Assembly (NCBI GenBank): GCA_005116955.1
Contig: SWDI01000002.1
Coordinates: 226,518 to 265,086, forward strand
Origin: Nitrospira sp.
GTDB lineage: Bacteria > Nitrospirota > Nitrospiria > Nitrospirales > Nitrospiraceae
DNA length: 38,569 nt
Reading direction: 5' to 3'
Below, piece after piece: positions 16,565-26,106 of the stretch (position 1 is its first letter; every line of letters starts with the position of its first letter). Below the pieces are notes generated by a model. It was not told the origin of the DNA. It did not search any database and saw only the letters and a program-made list of their open reading frames with translations. The translations under genes and the position numbers were made by a program.

Positions 16565-19500
16565 CTACTTGGCCTTCGCCTTCGTAGACACCGGGAGGGA
16601 TTTTGCTGAGGACTTACCCTCGGCTTGTTGTGTGGCCGGGGTTTTACCACTCAGCGGAAGGATGGCACGGCTATCACGATCCAGGACCTTCAGCATTCCC
16701 CAGTGCCCGGCATCGAGATAGCCAGGACGCTGATTGAGCCAGAGATAGTCACCGGGAATCCCGTTCGGTCCGCCGGCTCCACCGTGCAACCAGGCATTGA
16801 TGACTTCGGACCCACCGAATTCCATGGTGCTCACGAGGTCTGCTCCGCTGATGTACGGTTCGTGTTTCCATTCATGACCCGACACGCTGAAGAGTTGCAC
16901 CTGTTCGCTGAAGGCGCCCAGGACATGAATGACCACCGAATCTCCGACGTGCGCGGCGATCGTCGGCGTCACTGGCTGGTCACCCGTCTTCACACAGGCA
17001 AACACTTCGCTGTAGGCACAGCCCTTCTCGGTGCGGTAATCGGTCGGCTCCGACCGATAGTTCACCGCTGTCACGCCAGCCACCTTTTGGATATACGGCA
17101 TGAAGCTGGTGCCGGTTTGGTTATCTTCGTCCTGGAACAGGAGCGCAAACGAGCGGTAGTTCTGCCGTTTGTCGTTTCCTGATACAGTCCGATCGACAAT
17201 CACATCCGCCCTCCACGAGCTCTTCTGGGCCACATCCTCACCGGTCACCGGATCGCGATACTGCGATCCCTTCGGACCGATGATGACGGCACCAAAGAGT
17301 CCGTTCCTCGGATTCTCGATGACGTTCCCCCAATCCTGAATCAGGGCTGCGTTCTCCCCGAACTCCGGATGGGCGTAGAACGTATAGGTCTTACTCTGGC
17401 CCGGCGCGATCGTCTGATCGCCAGGATTATTGCCAGCGTTGATGCCCATGGACTCTTTCGGATCAAACGCCAAGTTATCCACGTGGAACCCGGCTCGCTC
17501 TTTTGCCATTTCATTTTTGAGATTCACCTTGATGCAATCACCGACGTTGACATGCAATGTCAACGGGCTCGGCTCAAGGTTGCCCGACGTGACTTTGGTC
17601 TTTTCGCCTTCGAGCACATACATCTTCCCAGTCTCGTTGCTCAGCACCATCTTACGCTCCAGGTCGACTTCCATCGTGCCAGGCGTGCCCTTGTTGTAGC
17701 GAATTACCTTGTCGATGGCCGAGACATTGAAGTTCTTCATTGGTGCGTCCGCTGGACAGACCGACTTGGCTGACTGCGGAATCTCGCTGCGCCCCGGAAG
17801 CGGCTTCAGCGTCGTCTCTGGCTTGTCGAGGACTCGGAAAATTCCCCAGCTGCCTTCGACGAAATGCGACGCCCGACCACTATAGTACAGGTAGTCCCCT
17901 GCCATCTGTTGGGGTCCGCCAGCGGCCGGAATGGCCGCATCGTACCGTTCTCCGATCACCACGTGCAGCGAGCTCCGCGGGATGGAGTTCTTGCTATACC
18001 GCTCCATCGGGAACCAGTGACCGCTGATGTGCCAGGAATGCACTTCGTTGGCTGACGTTTCCAACAGTCTGACCACCACTGGATCACCCAGATAGGCCCG
18101 CAACATCAGCGTATCCGGATCTCCATGAATCCGGCTGCTGAACAACTGCGACGGATCAGGGTTGTTGGCTAAGCGGACAGACAAGGGCTCTATCCGCATG
18201 TTGTACCCGCCACCGGTCGTGGCCTCGCCGCCGTTCAAGAACTTCATCGGCGAGAGGTTCAATCTGGCTGGATAGACAGCCGAAGGCGTCCCATCCACAG
18301 ATATCGCATTGACCCTCGCCTGTGGATTGTCGGCCGTAATCAATTCTGCCGCCCGAGGGTTGGAATCCATGACATGTGTCACGATCTCACGGAAAGACCC
18401 CCGGATATGGGCGGACACCGGTTCGGTCGTGTGAATGTCCGCGACGGGGCCGCTCCTGATTTCCTTACCCGTGACTGGATCATGATAGGTCGATCGCGGC
18501 GGCTCCGTGATGAATGAGGCATACTGCCCGTGCCCCCACGAGTCAAGTCCATACACATGGTCATGCCAGAACGTGGTGCCGAAGTCGGCGTCCACATACC
18601 AGCGCTCGCGGATCCACTCGACCGAGGCAATCTCACCCTTCTTATGGGCGTGCTGCAACGGCCGCTCAAAGGTAATCGTATTGCCGTCGATCTTGCTGAT
18701 ACGGGCTGACTCGAATCCATTCACTTCATCCATCCCCACGCCCAGCTCTGTCTTGACGTGGAACTTTGATGCATCCTTGACCTTGATGCTGGTCGCCCCC
18801 TTGGCGGCATCCGCCTCGATCGTGGTGTTCATCGGGACTGGCATGCCCTTGCCTGGGTGCTCATTCTTCAAGATCGTGAATGGCCGGAGCGACATCTCAT
18901 ACGAGAACCCGATGATCGGACCATCGGAGGCTTGCGTATCGAACTGGAACATGTGCGGGTGCAGGTTCGTCTTGCTGGAGAACCCTTGCCGTGCATCATC
19001 TTTCAGCTCGCTCTTATAGACGACGTCAACGCAGTCCTGCACGTTTCCGCGAATGACGAGCGGAAACTGCTTCGCTCGATTCTTTCGGACCTCAGCTTCC
19101 TCTTCATGCAACACATAGAGTAAGCCGTCCGGATCGACGATCGCCGGCGTCTTGGCCGTCGCCCCCTTCAAGGTAATCGGCAAGGTGATCGCATGGATAT
19201 TGAATTTCTTGAGCGGCGAGCCTTCCGGGCAGAGACTCCAGGGTCCGTTCTCGCCCGGTTTGGAAGGCTCGGTTGAATTGCTGCCATCGTCACGCCGGTG
19301 GATCGGCTCCAACCAGGGCGCTCCGCTATGGCTCGGCGAGAATGGTACTCGTCGGCCCAGATGCGGCCGTAGCCACGGCCACGACAGTTTTCCACTTCGT
19401 GGATCGAAAAGAATATCCTGGCGCTTTCCAGGTGTTGTCGATTTATAGTTCACCCATTCGTACGAGGTTTCAGGTTCCGTGAGAGCCTTTGTACCATCCC

Positions 19501-21337
19501 AGGCCCAATCATTGACCGTCGAGTCATAGGCCAGGGTCTGCTCCTTTTCCGTGTTCTTGTGCCCTGGCTTGCCCTGCGGCGGCACCTGCATCTCAACCCA
19601 ATCCTTGATGGAGACCTTGGCTGGATCGGCTTTCCAATCCGTCTGGTCCTTGGTGATTTCGAACTTCTTGCCACCGTACCAATCGACCATCGTCCCCACG
19701 AGCTTATCGCTTGCGACACCGGTCCTCATACGGCCGGCGCGATCCGGCAACTCAACCAGGGGTTTCATCACATCGGTCTGGAATCCTGGCGCTTGCAGGG
19801 TGTTGTACACCCGCCAGAATCCCCACATGCCCGTCACATAGTGCTGCGGGATATGACAGTGGAACACGAACTCGCCGGCCAATGCCTGCAATCCTCCTGA
19901 ACCGCCCTCGATCACTTGATCGTAGATCTCTGTCGGCCCAATGGACTGCACGTCGAGACGATCTGAGGTATCGCTGATGAGCGGAAACTTCACCGGACCA
20001 TTACTGGAAGCCGCGAAGTCCAGGTTGCTGTTCCCCGGCTGGCGTGCCCAACGAATGGACCCACCATGGAGGTGATGCGAATGCACGATCTCTGATCCAC
20101 CCGCCATCCGGAACTTGGTCGGATCGCCGAGATAGGAGCGGGGGATGGTCGTGGCTGGATCGCCGAACGTATAGGACCCATAGGCCATAGACTCATCACC
20201 GTAGAACCCCATGTGGGCCTGGAGCTCAATGCGGGTGCCGTGCGGCTCGCTGCGATAGTTCAGCAACCGTGCCCCAGGACGATAGGAATCGGTATGCGGG
20301 TCACGCTGCGGCAGCATCTCACTTTTCTTGTTCAAAATCCGGAAGGCCTCATCGCCTGCCTCATGATAAAAGATCGCGAATTCGCGGAAGTCTGCCCCTT
20401 TCGGATCTTCAATCATGGCTTCCCAGCCGCTCGCCATCGGCTTTCCATCGAACGGACTGAGATAGCGTGAGCCACGTGGCTCGACGACCAACATGCCGAT
20501 CAAGCCTTGATTGAACTGTTCGCGTGAGGCATGCGACCGGAGAAACCGTGCGCCCTCTTGTGTGTCTGGCTTGATGTACCATTCAAAATTTTGCTGCTTC
20601 CCCACCGCCACGGTCGTATCCGGATTCGACGGGGTGGCCGGCTTGCCGGTGGATGAAACCACCATCGACGACCCGTTGATGACGAGGTTGGTCGGCTCAT
20701 CTGCGATCTGGTTATGGAGCGTCAGCTTAAGGCAATCGCCCTGATTCGCTCGGATAACCAGCGGTTGGATCACATCACCCTGCAGACCGTTCGACAGGGC
20801 ACCGGGATCGTTTTCTTTTTCTCGCGCTTCCTTGTTCGCGGTCTCCTCGGCTCGTGCTTTATCCAGATTTTCGTTCAGGACGTACATGTACCCAGGGAAA
20901 TAATCGAGGAACCGGCTCAGCGTGATTTCGATACTGATCGCCGAGACATGATATTCCTTAACAGGCGCATTCGCTGGACACCGCTGACCGCCAGTGACCG
21001 ATACTTTGTCCGGGTCATCCACCACGAGCAACACGCCCTGTTGCATCATGTGGCTGTTGGCGCCCGTGCTATACCCTCCCTTCTTTCCGATGAACTCCTG
21101 CTGCCGCTTGATTTCTTCCATCATGCGGTCGTGAAGGACTGCCCCGCCTTCACGATAGATCACCTTTTTCGCAGTCGCTTGCTCCGCGCTGCTGTGGTGA
21201 CCATGCTGCTCAGCGGCCAACGCCATCGGTGTGATCGCGAGACCGCTCGTCAAGACTAGGCTGAGGAGTTGCCGCATAGCGCCAGCTCCTTTTAGCCTCC
21301 CACTTGATTTGGGAATGGTGGACTGCTTAGACCTCAT
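16565..21337 (-). CDS. Giant multicopper oxidase, MofA/OmpB type (copy 2, 1590 aa)
   Basis: This is a paralog of the oxidase at 7974 with the same three-repeat, six-domain plan and long identical blocks. Copper sites are HSHHLHGG (about residue 417), HCHIPQHYVTGM (about 490), LHPHMF (about 790) and WHDHVYG (about 922). The first repeat reads FLRSHAS where copy 1 has FHSHAS, so one extra His pair is lost. The fourth and sixth domains lack the Cys of a type 1 site in both copies. A signal peptide lies at about 21-42. Two starts have good ribosome sites: ATG 21337 (AGGGGAGG) and ATG 21277 (AAAGGAG). The second gives a compact signal peptide. Substrate unknown; Mn(II), Fe(II) or Cu are the candidates from relatives. 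Confidence 0.93.
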   Translation of the reverse strand: MRSKQSTIPKSSGRLKGAGAMRQLLSLVLTSGLAITPMALAAEQHGHHSSAEQATAKKVIYREGGAVLHDRMMEEIKRQQEFIGKKGGYSTGANSHMMQQGVLLVVDDPDKVSVTGGQRCPANAPVKEYHVSAISIEITLSRFLDYFPGYMYVLNENLDKARAEETANKEAREKENDPGALSNGLQGDVIQPLVIRANQGDCLKLTLHNQIADEPTNLVINGSSMVVSSTGKPATPSNPDTTVAVGKQQNFEWYIKPDTQEGARFLRSHASREQFNQGLIGMLVVEPRGSRYLSPFDGKPMASGWEAMIEDPKGADFREFAIFYHEAGDEAFRILNKKSEMLPQRDPHTDSYRPGARLLNYRSEPHGTRIELQAHMGFYGDESMAYGSYTFGDPATTIPRSYLGDPTKFRMAGGSEIVHSHHLHGGSIRWARQPGNSNLDFAASSNGPVKFPLISDTSDRLDVQSIGPTEIYDQVIEGGSGGLQALAGEFVFHCHIPQHYVTGMWGFWRVYNTLQAPGFQTDVMKPLVELPDRAGRMRTGVASDKLVGTMVDWYGGKKFEITKDQTDWKADPAKVSIKDWVEMQVPPQGKPGHKNTEKEQTLAYDSTVNDWAWDGTKALTEPETSYEWVNYKSTTPGKRQDILFDPRSGKLSWPWLRPHLGRRVPFSPSHSGAPWLEPIHRRDDGSNSTEPSKPGENGPWSLCPEGSPLKKFNIHAITLPITLKGATAKTPAIVDPDGLLYVLHEEEAEVRKNRAKQFPLVIRGNVQDCVDVVYKSELKDDARQGFSSKTNLHPHMFQFDTQASDGPIIGFSYEMSLRPFTILKNEHPGKGMPVPMNTTIEADAAKGATSIKVKDASKFHVKTELGVGMDEVNGFESARISKIDGNTITFERPLQHAHKKGEIASVEWIRERWYVDADFGTTFWHDHVYGLDSWGHGQYASFITEPPRSTYHDPVTGKEIRSGPVADIHTTEPVSAHIRGSFREIVTHVMDSNPRAAELITADNPQARVNAISVDGTPSAVYPARLNLSPMKFLNGGEATTGGGYNMRIEPLSVRLANNPDPSQLFSSRIHGDPDTLMLRAYLGDPVVVRLLETSANEVHSWHISGHWFPMERYSKNSIPRSSLHVVIGERYDAAIPAAGGPQQMAGDYLYYSGRASHFVEGSWGIFRVLDKPETTLKPLPGRSEIPQSAKSVCPADAPMKNFNVSAIDKVIRYNKGTPGTMEVDLERKMVLSNETGKMYVLEGEKTKVTSGNLEPSPLTLHVNVGDCIKVNLKNEMAKERAGFHVDNLAFDPKESMGINAGNNPGDQTIAPGQSKTYTFYAHPEFGENAALIQDWGNVIENPRNGLFGAVIIGPKGSQYRDPVTGEDVAQKSSWRADVIVDRTVSGNDKRQNYRSFALLFQDEDNQTGTSFMPYIQKVAGVTAVNYRSEPTDYRTEKGCAYSEVFACVKTGDQPVTPTIAAHVGDSVVIHVLGAFSEQVQLFSVSGHEWKHEPYISGADLVSTMEFGGSEVINAWLHGGAGGPNGIPGDYLWLNQRPGYLDAGHWGMLKVLDRDSRAILPLSGKTPATQQAEGKSSAKSLPVSTKAKAK

Positions 21338-22014
21338 AACTCGGCCTCCCCTTCTCTAGATATGTGACCACCTGAGAAACACTGAGCACCTGATAATTTA
21401 GATCTGCCTCAATTGCCGTACCCAACTGTGGTTAATGAGAACCGGCCTCCGAACTAACCTCCGACCTCGCACCTCAGAAGGTGAAGAGCTGGTGAAGGGC
21501 TCCTTCTTGCGAAGGAATGGGTCATTCGGAGGCCGGTCCAAAATCACCCCAACCTCCACCAGCGACAATTATTGTCAGCAATGGCTGTGCCGAAAAATGG
21601 AAGCGAATAGCATCAAGAAGAAATATCCCGTCAAAACAGATTGTTAGAGCGATTCTGAGGATGGAACATTCATCATTCGCTTTTGTGGAGTTTTTCTACA
21701 GGACGAGACTCTCGCTGAGCCCATCCCTCTCAACGTCAATAAATGAGCCATGTTGTGCTGTCTAATTCGTTAGACGGCGAGGATCGTGCAATTGGGGCAG
21801 GAAGGGGCAATTGAAGCGCTGTGTAGCACCGGGTGCTTGTGTCTTTCGTATTTCGCTGGGAGCAATCTAGCTACAAGAGACGAGGGCACTGAAGGGAGTC
21901 GGTTGGACGAGATTACAGACGATATCGGTCACTGCTTACACGGCAGGAGCCACGGGAAGCCTTTCTCAGTAACTCAGCCTGGTTCATCAATAGAATAGCT
22001 ATGCTCTTGGAGCC
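21338..22014. other. Intergenic stretch upstream of oxidase 2
   Basis: These 677 bases hold no supported gene. The ribosome site of oxidase 2 lies at 21345-21352. A large inverted repeat sits at 21441-21537. The short frames at 21435-21998 have neither ribosome sites nor recognisable products. Confidence 0.5.
21441..21537. repeat. 97-bp inverted-repeat structure
   Basis: ACCGGCCTCCGAA (21441-21453) and TTCGGAGGCCGGT (21525-21537) are perfect 13-base inverted copies 71 bases apart. Within the loop lies a second hairpin, TCCTTC-TTGC-GAAGGA (about 21501-21516). It may be a structured RNA, a mini-element or a leader of the oxidase transcript. Confidence 0.5.
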
Positions 22015-22929
22015 TCAGATCTTGGCCAAGAACCGGTTATGCACCCAACCTTCAATATCTCCATTCTTTGCCAGTTCCACCTTGTTCCATCGGTCGCGCT
22101 TCTCCAACAGCACGACCACCGTTCCCTTCTTGAGCGGTTCGGCAACAGAGGGAAACTCCACACCGGGACCACTTCGAATATTCAGCGTGGGCGCTATCAC
22201 TTCATACCGTTCCGGCTCCTCTTCTTCACGACCCAGGACCGAGGCACGGACATGCTCCAACGGGAAGGCGGGACCGGGATCTCGCTTTCGGTCGGGAGCG
22301 ATATCGTCATGGCCTATCACATCCTTCAGATCGTAGCGTCGAACCAGAAGTTGTGCGAGTTCCAAGGCACGTTGGATCTGCACTTCGGTGTAGGCATGCC
22401 ACCAGCGTGGTTCGCCGTCCAGTCTGTGCCTGGCATAGATGACTTGATCCTCGTCGTACAGCGTGCCGAACCAGGCCTGATACTTACCGCCGACTTTCGT
22501 GAGCGGGCCTGCATTATCCATCTCTATCCCAATGGCATAACTATTCAGGCCGCTCAACCCATCCCAATGACTCATGCCCGCGTGCCACGTCTTGACGTTG
22601 AACGGAACAAGTTGAGTAATCGAGCCATCCCTGCCCAGTACGACCAGTACGATATGAGCGGAGGCCTTCGATTCCGGGTTCGTCAACCAGTTGATTGAGC
22701 TCGTGGCACTTTTTCCAGCGGTGTAATGGAATACCAGATAGCGTGGAGCAAGGGCTCCTCCTTGGTTTGGAGTCTCGACGAATGAAACATTGCTACCCAC
22801 AAGCCGATTATCTTCGATAGAAAGGCCTGAACTTCGCGCAATCACAGTATGCCGCATCCCCGCTGATCGCACGGCTGCCTTTTTCTTCCTCGGAGTACGG
22901 CGATTTTTCAAAACACCTGCACGCGCCAT
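22015..22929 (-). CDS. N-acetylmuramoyl-L-alanine amidase with SH3 domain
   Basis: The enzyme should cleave the bond between muramic acid and L-Ala in peptidoglycan. The Amidase_2 domain (about residues 45-225) contains VFHYTAG (His68), TWHAG, IGIEMDN and GHDDIAPDRKRDPGP, giving zinc ligands His68, His207 and Asp217. A bacterial SH3 domain follows (about 236-304: LNIRSGPGVEFP ... GWVHNRFL). There is no signal peptide: the first 25 residues are very basic. ATG 22929 has AAGGAG six bases upstream; a GTG one codon earlier is too close to it. It is the downstream neighbour of the metzincin gene. Confidence 0.9.
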   Translation of the reverse strand: MARAGVLKNRRTPRKKKAAVRSAGMRHTVIARSSGLSIEDNRLVGSNVSFVETPNQGGALAPRYLVFHYTAGKSATSSINWLTNPESKASAHIVLVVLGRDGSITQLVPFNVKTWHAGMSHWDGLSGLNSYAIGIEMDNAGPLTKVGGKYQAWFGTLYDEDQVIYARHRLDGEPRWWHAYTEVQIQRALELAQLLVRRYDLKDVIGHDDIAPDRKRDPGPAFPLEHVRASVLGREEEEPERYEVIAPTLNIRSGPGVEFPSVAEPLKKGTVVVLLEKRDRWNKVELAKNGDIEGWVHNRFLAKI

Positions 22930-23072
22930 CACGAACTCCTTCCGTCACATAACAGAACATGCATCATGGCCCTTCTACCTACAACACAATGTTCGCACCT
23001 AGACACCCACCTAGCCCGTAAGAACCATGTTACAGCAGCAGAGGCCGCTATGGATTGCCCAGGCTGACACCC

Positions 23073-24101
23073 TCAGAGTTTTCGCACCTTGATCGAATAT
23101 TTTCCGGTTCCACTCACACGCGAATAGTGTCGAATCTGGACAAAATATTCCCCGGCAATGAAATCCCCTGCGATCTTGGCGTTGGTGTCGAGGCCGGAAT
23201 CATCGTCTTCTGCGATCAAGGCGGTCTCGCTGTTTGGCCCGAACAGTTTCATCACCACATCCGTCGGTCCCAGCGTATCGATGACATACCGCCCGTCCGC
23301 CGCCGCCGTAAACCTGTATAAGTCCTCCTCGCCCACCTTCCCAATCGACGCCTGCGTGCGGCGCTTGGCATTCACGAGGAGATCGACAGCGGTCGACGTT
23401 GTCCCCCCAGCCTGTGGATACATTTTGGCACCGGCGATGAAGGCCTTATCCATCGCGGACAAAACCTCATTCGCTTTGGTGCCGATCCCGTTGAGAGTCC
23501 AGGAGGCGGGAAAGAAATACAGCATGATGGAGTCCGGGTCGAATGACGTCCCATTGACCTGATTCGCGCTGTACTTGCGAAGAATGTTGTGGCGCGTGGT
23601 CGCCTCATCCCAGAAGTTCGGTGATTTCGCAGTTTCACGATTCACCACGGCTTCGTTCCACTGGATGCCTCCCGCCGGGTTTTGATGTTCATGAGCCAAT
23701 CCAATGGCATGCCCAAACTCATGGCCCGCAGTCCCCCCATCGAGAAAGCCGAGGTTCATGGTGGGTTGATCCAATGGAATGCCGCGGCAATCAGTGCCGA
23801 CATAGGACCAGGCTCCATCGTTCTGATCGAAGGTGATCCGTATTTCCGCATTCAGCGCATCGTTGAATGCAAACGTAAGATTGGCCACTTGAGACCACCA
23901 TTCGGCCTGTTGCCGGGCAACGCTCTGTTCGGTTGGAGTGCCTCCCATAAACCGCACTCTGAGCGTCGAACCATTCATCCATGTCTTCCCGATGGGAGCA
24001 ATCGCACGCCTCCCGCCGTCGCGCATCGGTTTGGTCCGCTGCAACCGCATGAGATCTCTTGGCAAGATCCGGTCGATACAGACTTTAGGGCGCTTGTCCA
24101 T
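23073..24101 (-). CDS. Metzincin-type metalloprotease with PPC domain
   Basis: The catalytic domain shows HEFGHAIGLAHEH (residues 127-139), the HExxHxxGxxHE zinc motif of astacin-like metzincins. A region with DSIMLYFFPAS may hold the Met-turn (usual form SxMHY). The C-terminal part (about 245-342) is a pre-peptidase C-terminal beta domain (EEDLYRFTAAADGRYV ... GEYFVQIRHYS). Such PPC domains are normally found on secreted proteases, yet no signal peptide is visible here: the protein begins with a basic, polar stretch. ATG 24101 has AAAGGAGAT seven to ten bases upstream. It lies 143 bases from the amidase gene. Confidence 0.88.
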   Translation of the reverse strand: MDKRPKVCIDRILPRDLMRLQRTKPMRDGGRRAIAPIGKTWMNGSTLRVRFMGGTPTEQSVARQQAEWWSQVANLTFAFNDALNAEIRITFDQNDGAWSYVGTDCRGIPLDQPTMNLGFLDGGTAGHEFGHAIGLAHEHQNPAGGIQWNEAVVNRETAKSPNFWDEATTRHNILRKYSANQVNGTSFDPDSIMLYFFPASWTLNGIGTKANEVLSAMDKAFIAGAKMYPQAGGTTSTAVDLLVNAKRRTQASIGKVGEEDLYRFTAAADGRYVIDTLGPTDVVMKLFGPNSETALIAEDDDSGLDTNAKIAGDFIAGEYFVQIRHYSRVSGTGKYSIKVRKL

Positions 24102-24808
24102 TTTTCTATCTCCTTTCAGCAACGCAAGAAGCGGTAGGCATCACCAATATCTTGACTTTCAATAACCCGAATTCTTTGAGGTTCCATCGCAACCATGAGT
24201 TGGTGCCGATCGCACTCCCTTACTTGTAGCAGGTCCCTCACTTACGCTTAGACGTTACCCTCTTAAAAGATGAAAACTCATACAACAATCATTCCATTCA
24301 GGCGGAATGCAAGTCTCTTCGAATCAGATAAATCCCCACCGCTCACACATCGTCCTGAAAAGGTCTCAACGGTGTTGATTCATTGAAGTTTATTGTTGAA
24401 TCGCGAACAAAGGATGGTTTTCGATCCCAATTGGACCGTATCAAAACGATACATCCGCAGTCGGTGAGAATGAGGCATGTATCAAAAAAGATTCTATGCT
24501 GAAATCTTTTGGATACAGGTGGGCTCTGGTTTTCGCTGTTGCCATGAACACCAGGAAAAACTACCATCCATGTCGTTCCCGATGCTCACTCTTCCCCTGA
24601 TCGAAAGATTCCATGAGTGCACCGGTCTGCGTTGAGTGGAGATCTCAAGAAACGCCATTGGGCCAAACTCGCAGATACGCTCATCTCTCAAAGTTGTCTC
24701 GATCACCAGGTCACACTGATCACCCTGGATCACGACGTTCATCTTTTGCCATTCAGGCAAGACTTTGCCTGGCAGGCTCGTCACAATAATTGTTCGGTCG
24801 GTTCCGCG
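24102..24808. other. Intergenic stretch, no supported gene
   Basis: These 707 bases separate the protease from the end of the eight-gene operon. Minus-strand frames at 24343-24567 and 24494-24784 are open, but neither has a ribosome site or known motif. They could be remnants. Confidence 0.5.
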
Positions 24809-26056
24809 CTAGAAGAACGCCAGGCTGGCGTAGGTGACGGTGGAATTGTACTGATCGGTGATGCCGCGGTCGTAGCGGAGCACTTGGCCTTTTTCGGCTT
24901 GGATTAATCGGAGCAGACTATAGATCGGGGAGAAGCCGGATATCCGCCGTTGATCGTTTTCTTTTTGAATATACCCGGAGAATCCAGCCGGCTTGAGCTC
25001 TTCGACCGGTTTCAACATTTCCAGATCCTGCTGCATTGAACGATGGAAAGAGAAATCGGTGGGTGGCGCACTATCGCCGTAGCGCATCCCCAAATGCGCC
25101 AACTCCCCTGCTGCGATGATGCACACGGTCTTTCCCGACGCCGCGATCACCTCTCGGAATGCGCTAAGGAGCTGCTCCACAGAGCTCTGAACAGCTGGAT
25201 CGTTGAGGCTGAGCGCAGAAAATGACGAGAGAATCGGGACGATCGTGAACGGTTTACCAACAGTGGTCTGGAGAAACGGCAACTGAAATTCAATGGCATG
25301 TTCTGTTTGGTGAGCCATCTCTTCGTCAAAGAGATTCGGCACCAGCCCCTTCAGCTGATCTACGATCGTTCGATCGGCTGGCACCACTCCTAGTGGTGTC
25401 TCAAAATCCTTGTCTGTGACGGCAAAGACATTCTCCAGCCCTGCATGGGCAGTCCCGATGATGACATAGACATCCGGCTGTTGAGCTTCCTGTAGCTCCT
25501 TGTAAGCCCATGCGTAGACCGATCCGGCTTGTTTAAGATCATACGTGGGGACAACCAGCCCCTTGATCAATTTGCCTTGGTTCTCTGACGGCTTAAAGTC
25601 AGGCCCCTCGCCGGATGTAAAGAACCCATCGATCTGCTTCTTCAGTTTGACACCGTCCGCCTCGTAACTGCGGCCAGCAAACGCCGCCTGCCGCATTGGT
25701 TGCTGCCGATACGCAATCCGGGCCTGTTGCTTGGCAGCCTCGACCCGTTCCCCCTCTAAAAAGAGTTTCTGCTCCAAATCCGTCACGAGCTGCTCCACCT
25801 TATTCGGCATCAGAAACTCGCCAAACCGTTTCAGATAGAGTGCACCGATGTCCTGGATGGAATGCTCTCCATCGAAATGTTGCACGATGAAGAAGAAATT
25901 GAGCGGTAGGACTAACCTCTCTTTGCTCAAACCACTGGGATCCCAGAGCACGATCAGCTGATCCTCCCCCTGCTTAATGGGAGAAAACTGCAGATTCCGC
26001 AAGACAGGGTATTGAGCAGGGCTTTTTACGATACCGGAGGTCATAGCGGAGGACAT
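24809..26056 (-). CDS. MEMO-family protein (AmmeMemoRadiSam B type) with extra N-terminal domain
   Basis: The C-terminal two thirds (about residues 125-415) match the MEMO family: AFAGRSYEADG, KGLVVPTYDLKQAGS, YVIIGTAHAG, HQTEHAIEFQLPFLQ, CIIAAGELAHLG and the closing tail TVTYASLAFF. The family belongs to the dioxygenase-like fold, and its reaction here is unknown. The other AmmeMemoRadiSam members (AMMECR1 and the radical SAM protein) are not in this window. The first 120 residues form a separate domain (LPLNFFFIVQHFDGEHSIQDI ... EFLMPNKVEQLV) that recalls PqqD-like winged helices. The start is uncertain: ATG 26056 lacks a ribosome site, and a TTG at 26110 overlaps the upstream stop. It is the last gene of the eight-gene operon. 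Confidence 0.85.
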   Translation of the reverse strand: MSSAMTSGIVKSPAQYPVLRNLQFSPIKQGEDQLIVLWDPSGLSKERLVLPLNFFFIVQHFDGEHSIQDIGALYLKRFGEFLMPNKVEQLVTDLEQKLFLEGERVEAAKQQARIAYRQQPMRQAAFAGRSYEADGVKLKKQIDGFFTSGEGPDFKPSENQGKLIKGLVVPTYDLKQAGSVYAWAYKELQEAQQPDVYVIIGTAHAGLENVFAVTDKDFETPLGVVPADRTIVDQLKGLVPNLFDEEMAHQTEHAIEFQLPFLQTTVGKPFTIVPILSSFSALSLNDPAVQSSVEQLLSAFREVIAASGKTVCIIAAGELAHLGMRYGDSAPPTDFSFHRSMQQDLEMLKPVEELKPAGFSGYIQKENDQRRISGFSPIYSLLRLIQAEKGQVLRYDRGITDQYNSTVTYASLAFF

Positions 26057-26106
26057 TGTAGGGGAGAAATGGTTACAGCCGCAACTGCTTCGACGCCCCC
26101 TCCTTC

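Noticed and set aside
22039-22698. 219-aa open frame on the plus strand
   Set aside because: It is antisense to the amidase, whose zinc motifs are intact.
24494-24784. 96-aa minus-strand frame after the MEMO gene
   Set aside because: It is open and collinear with the operon but has no ribosome site or known motif and a GTG start; too weak to list as a gene.
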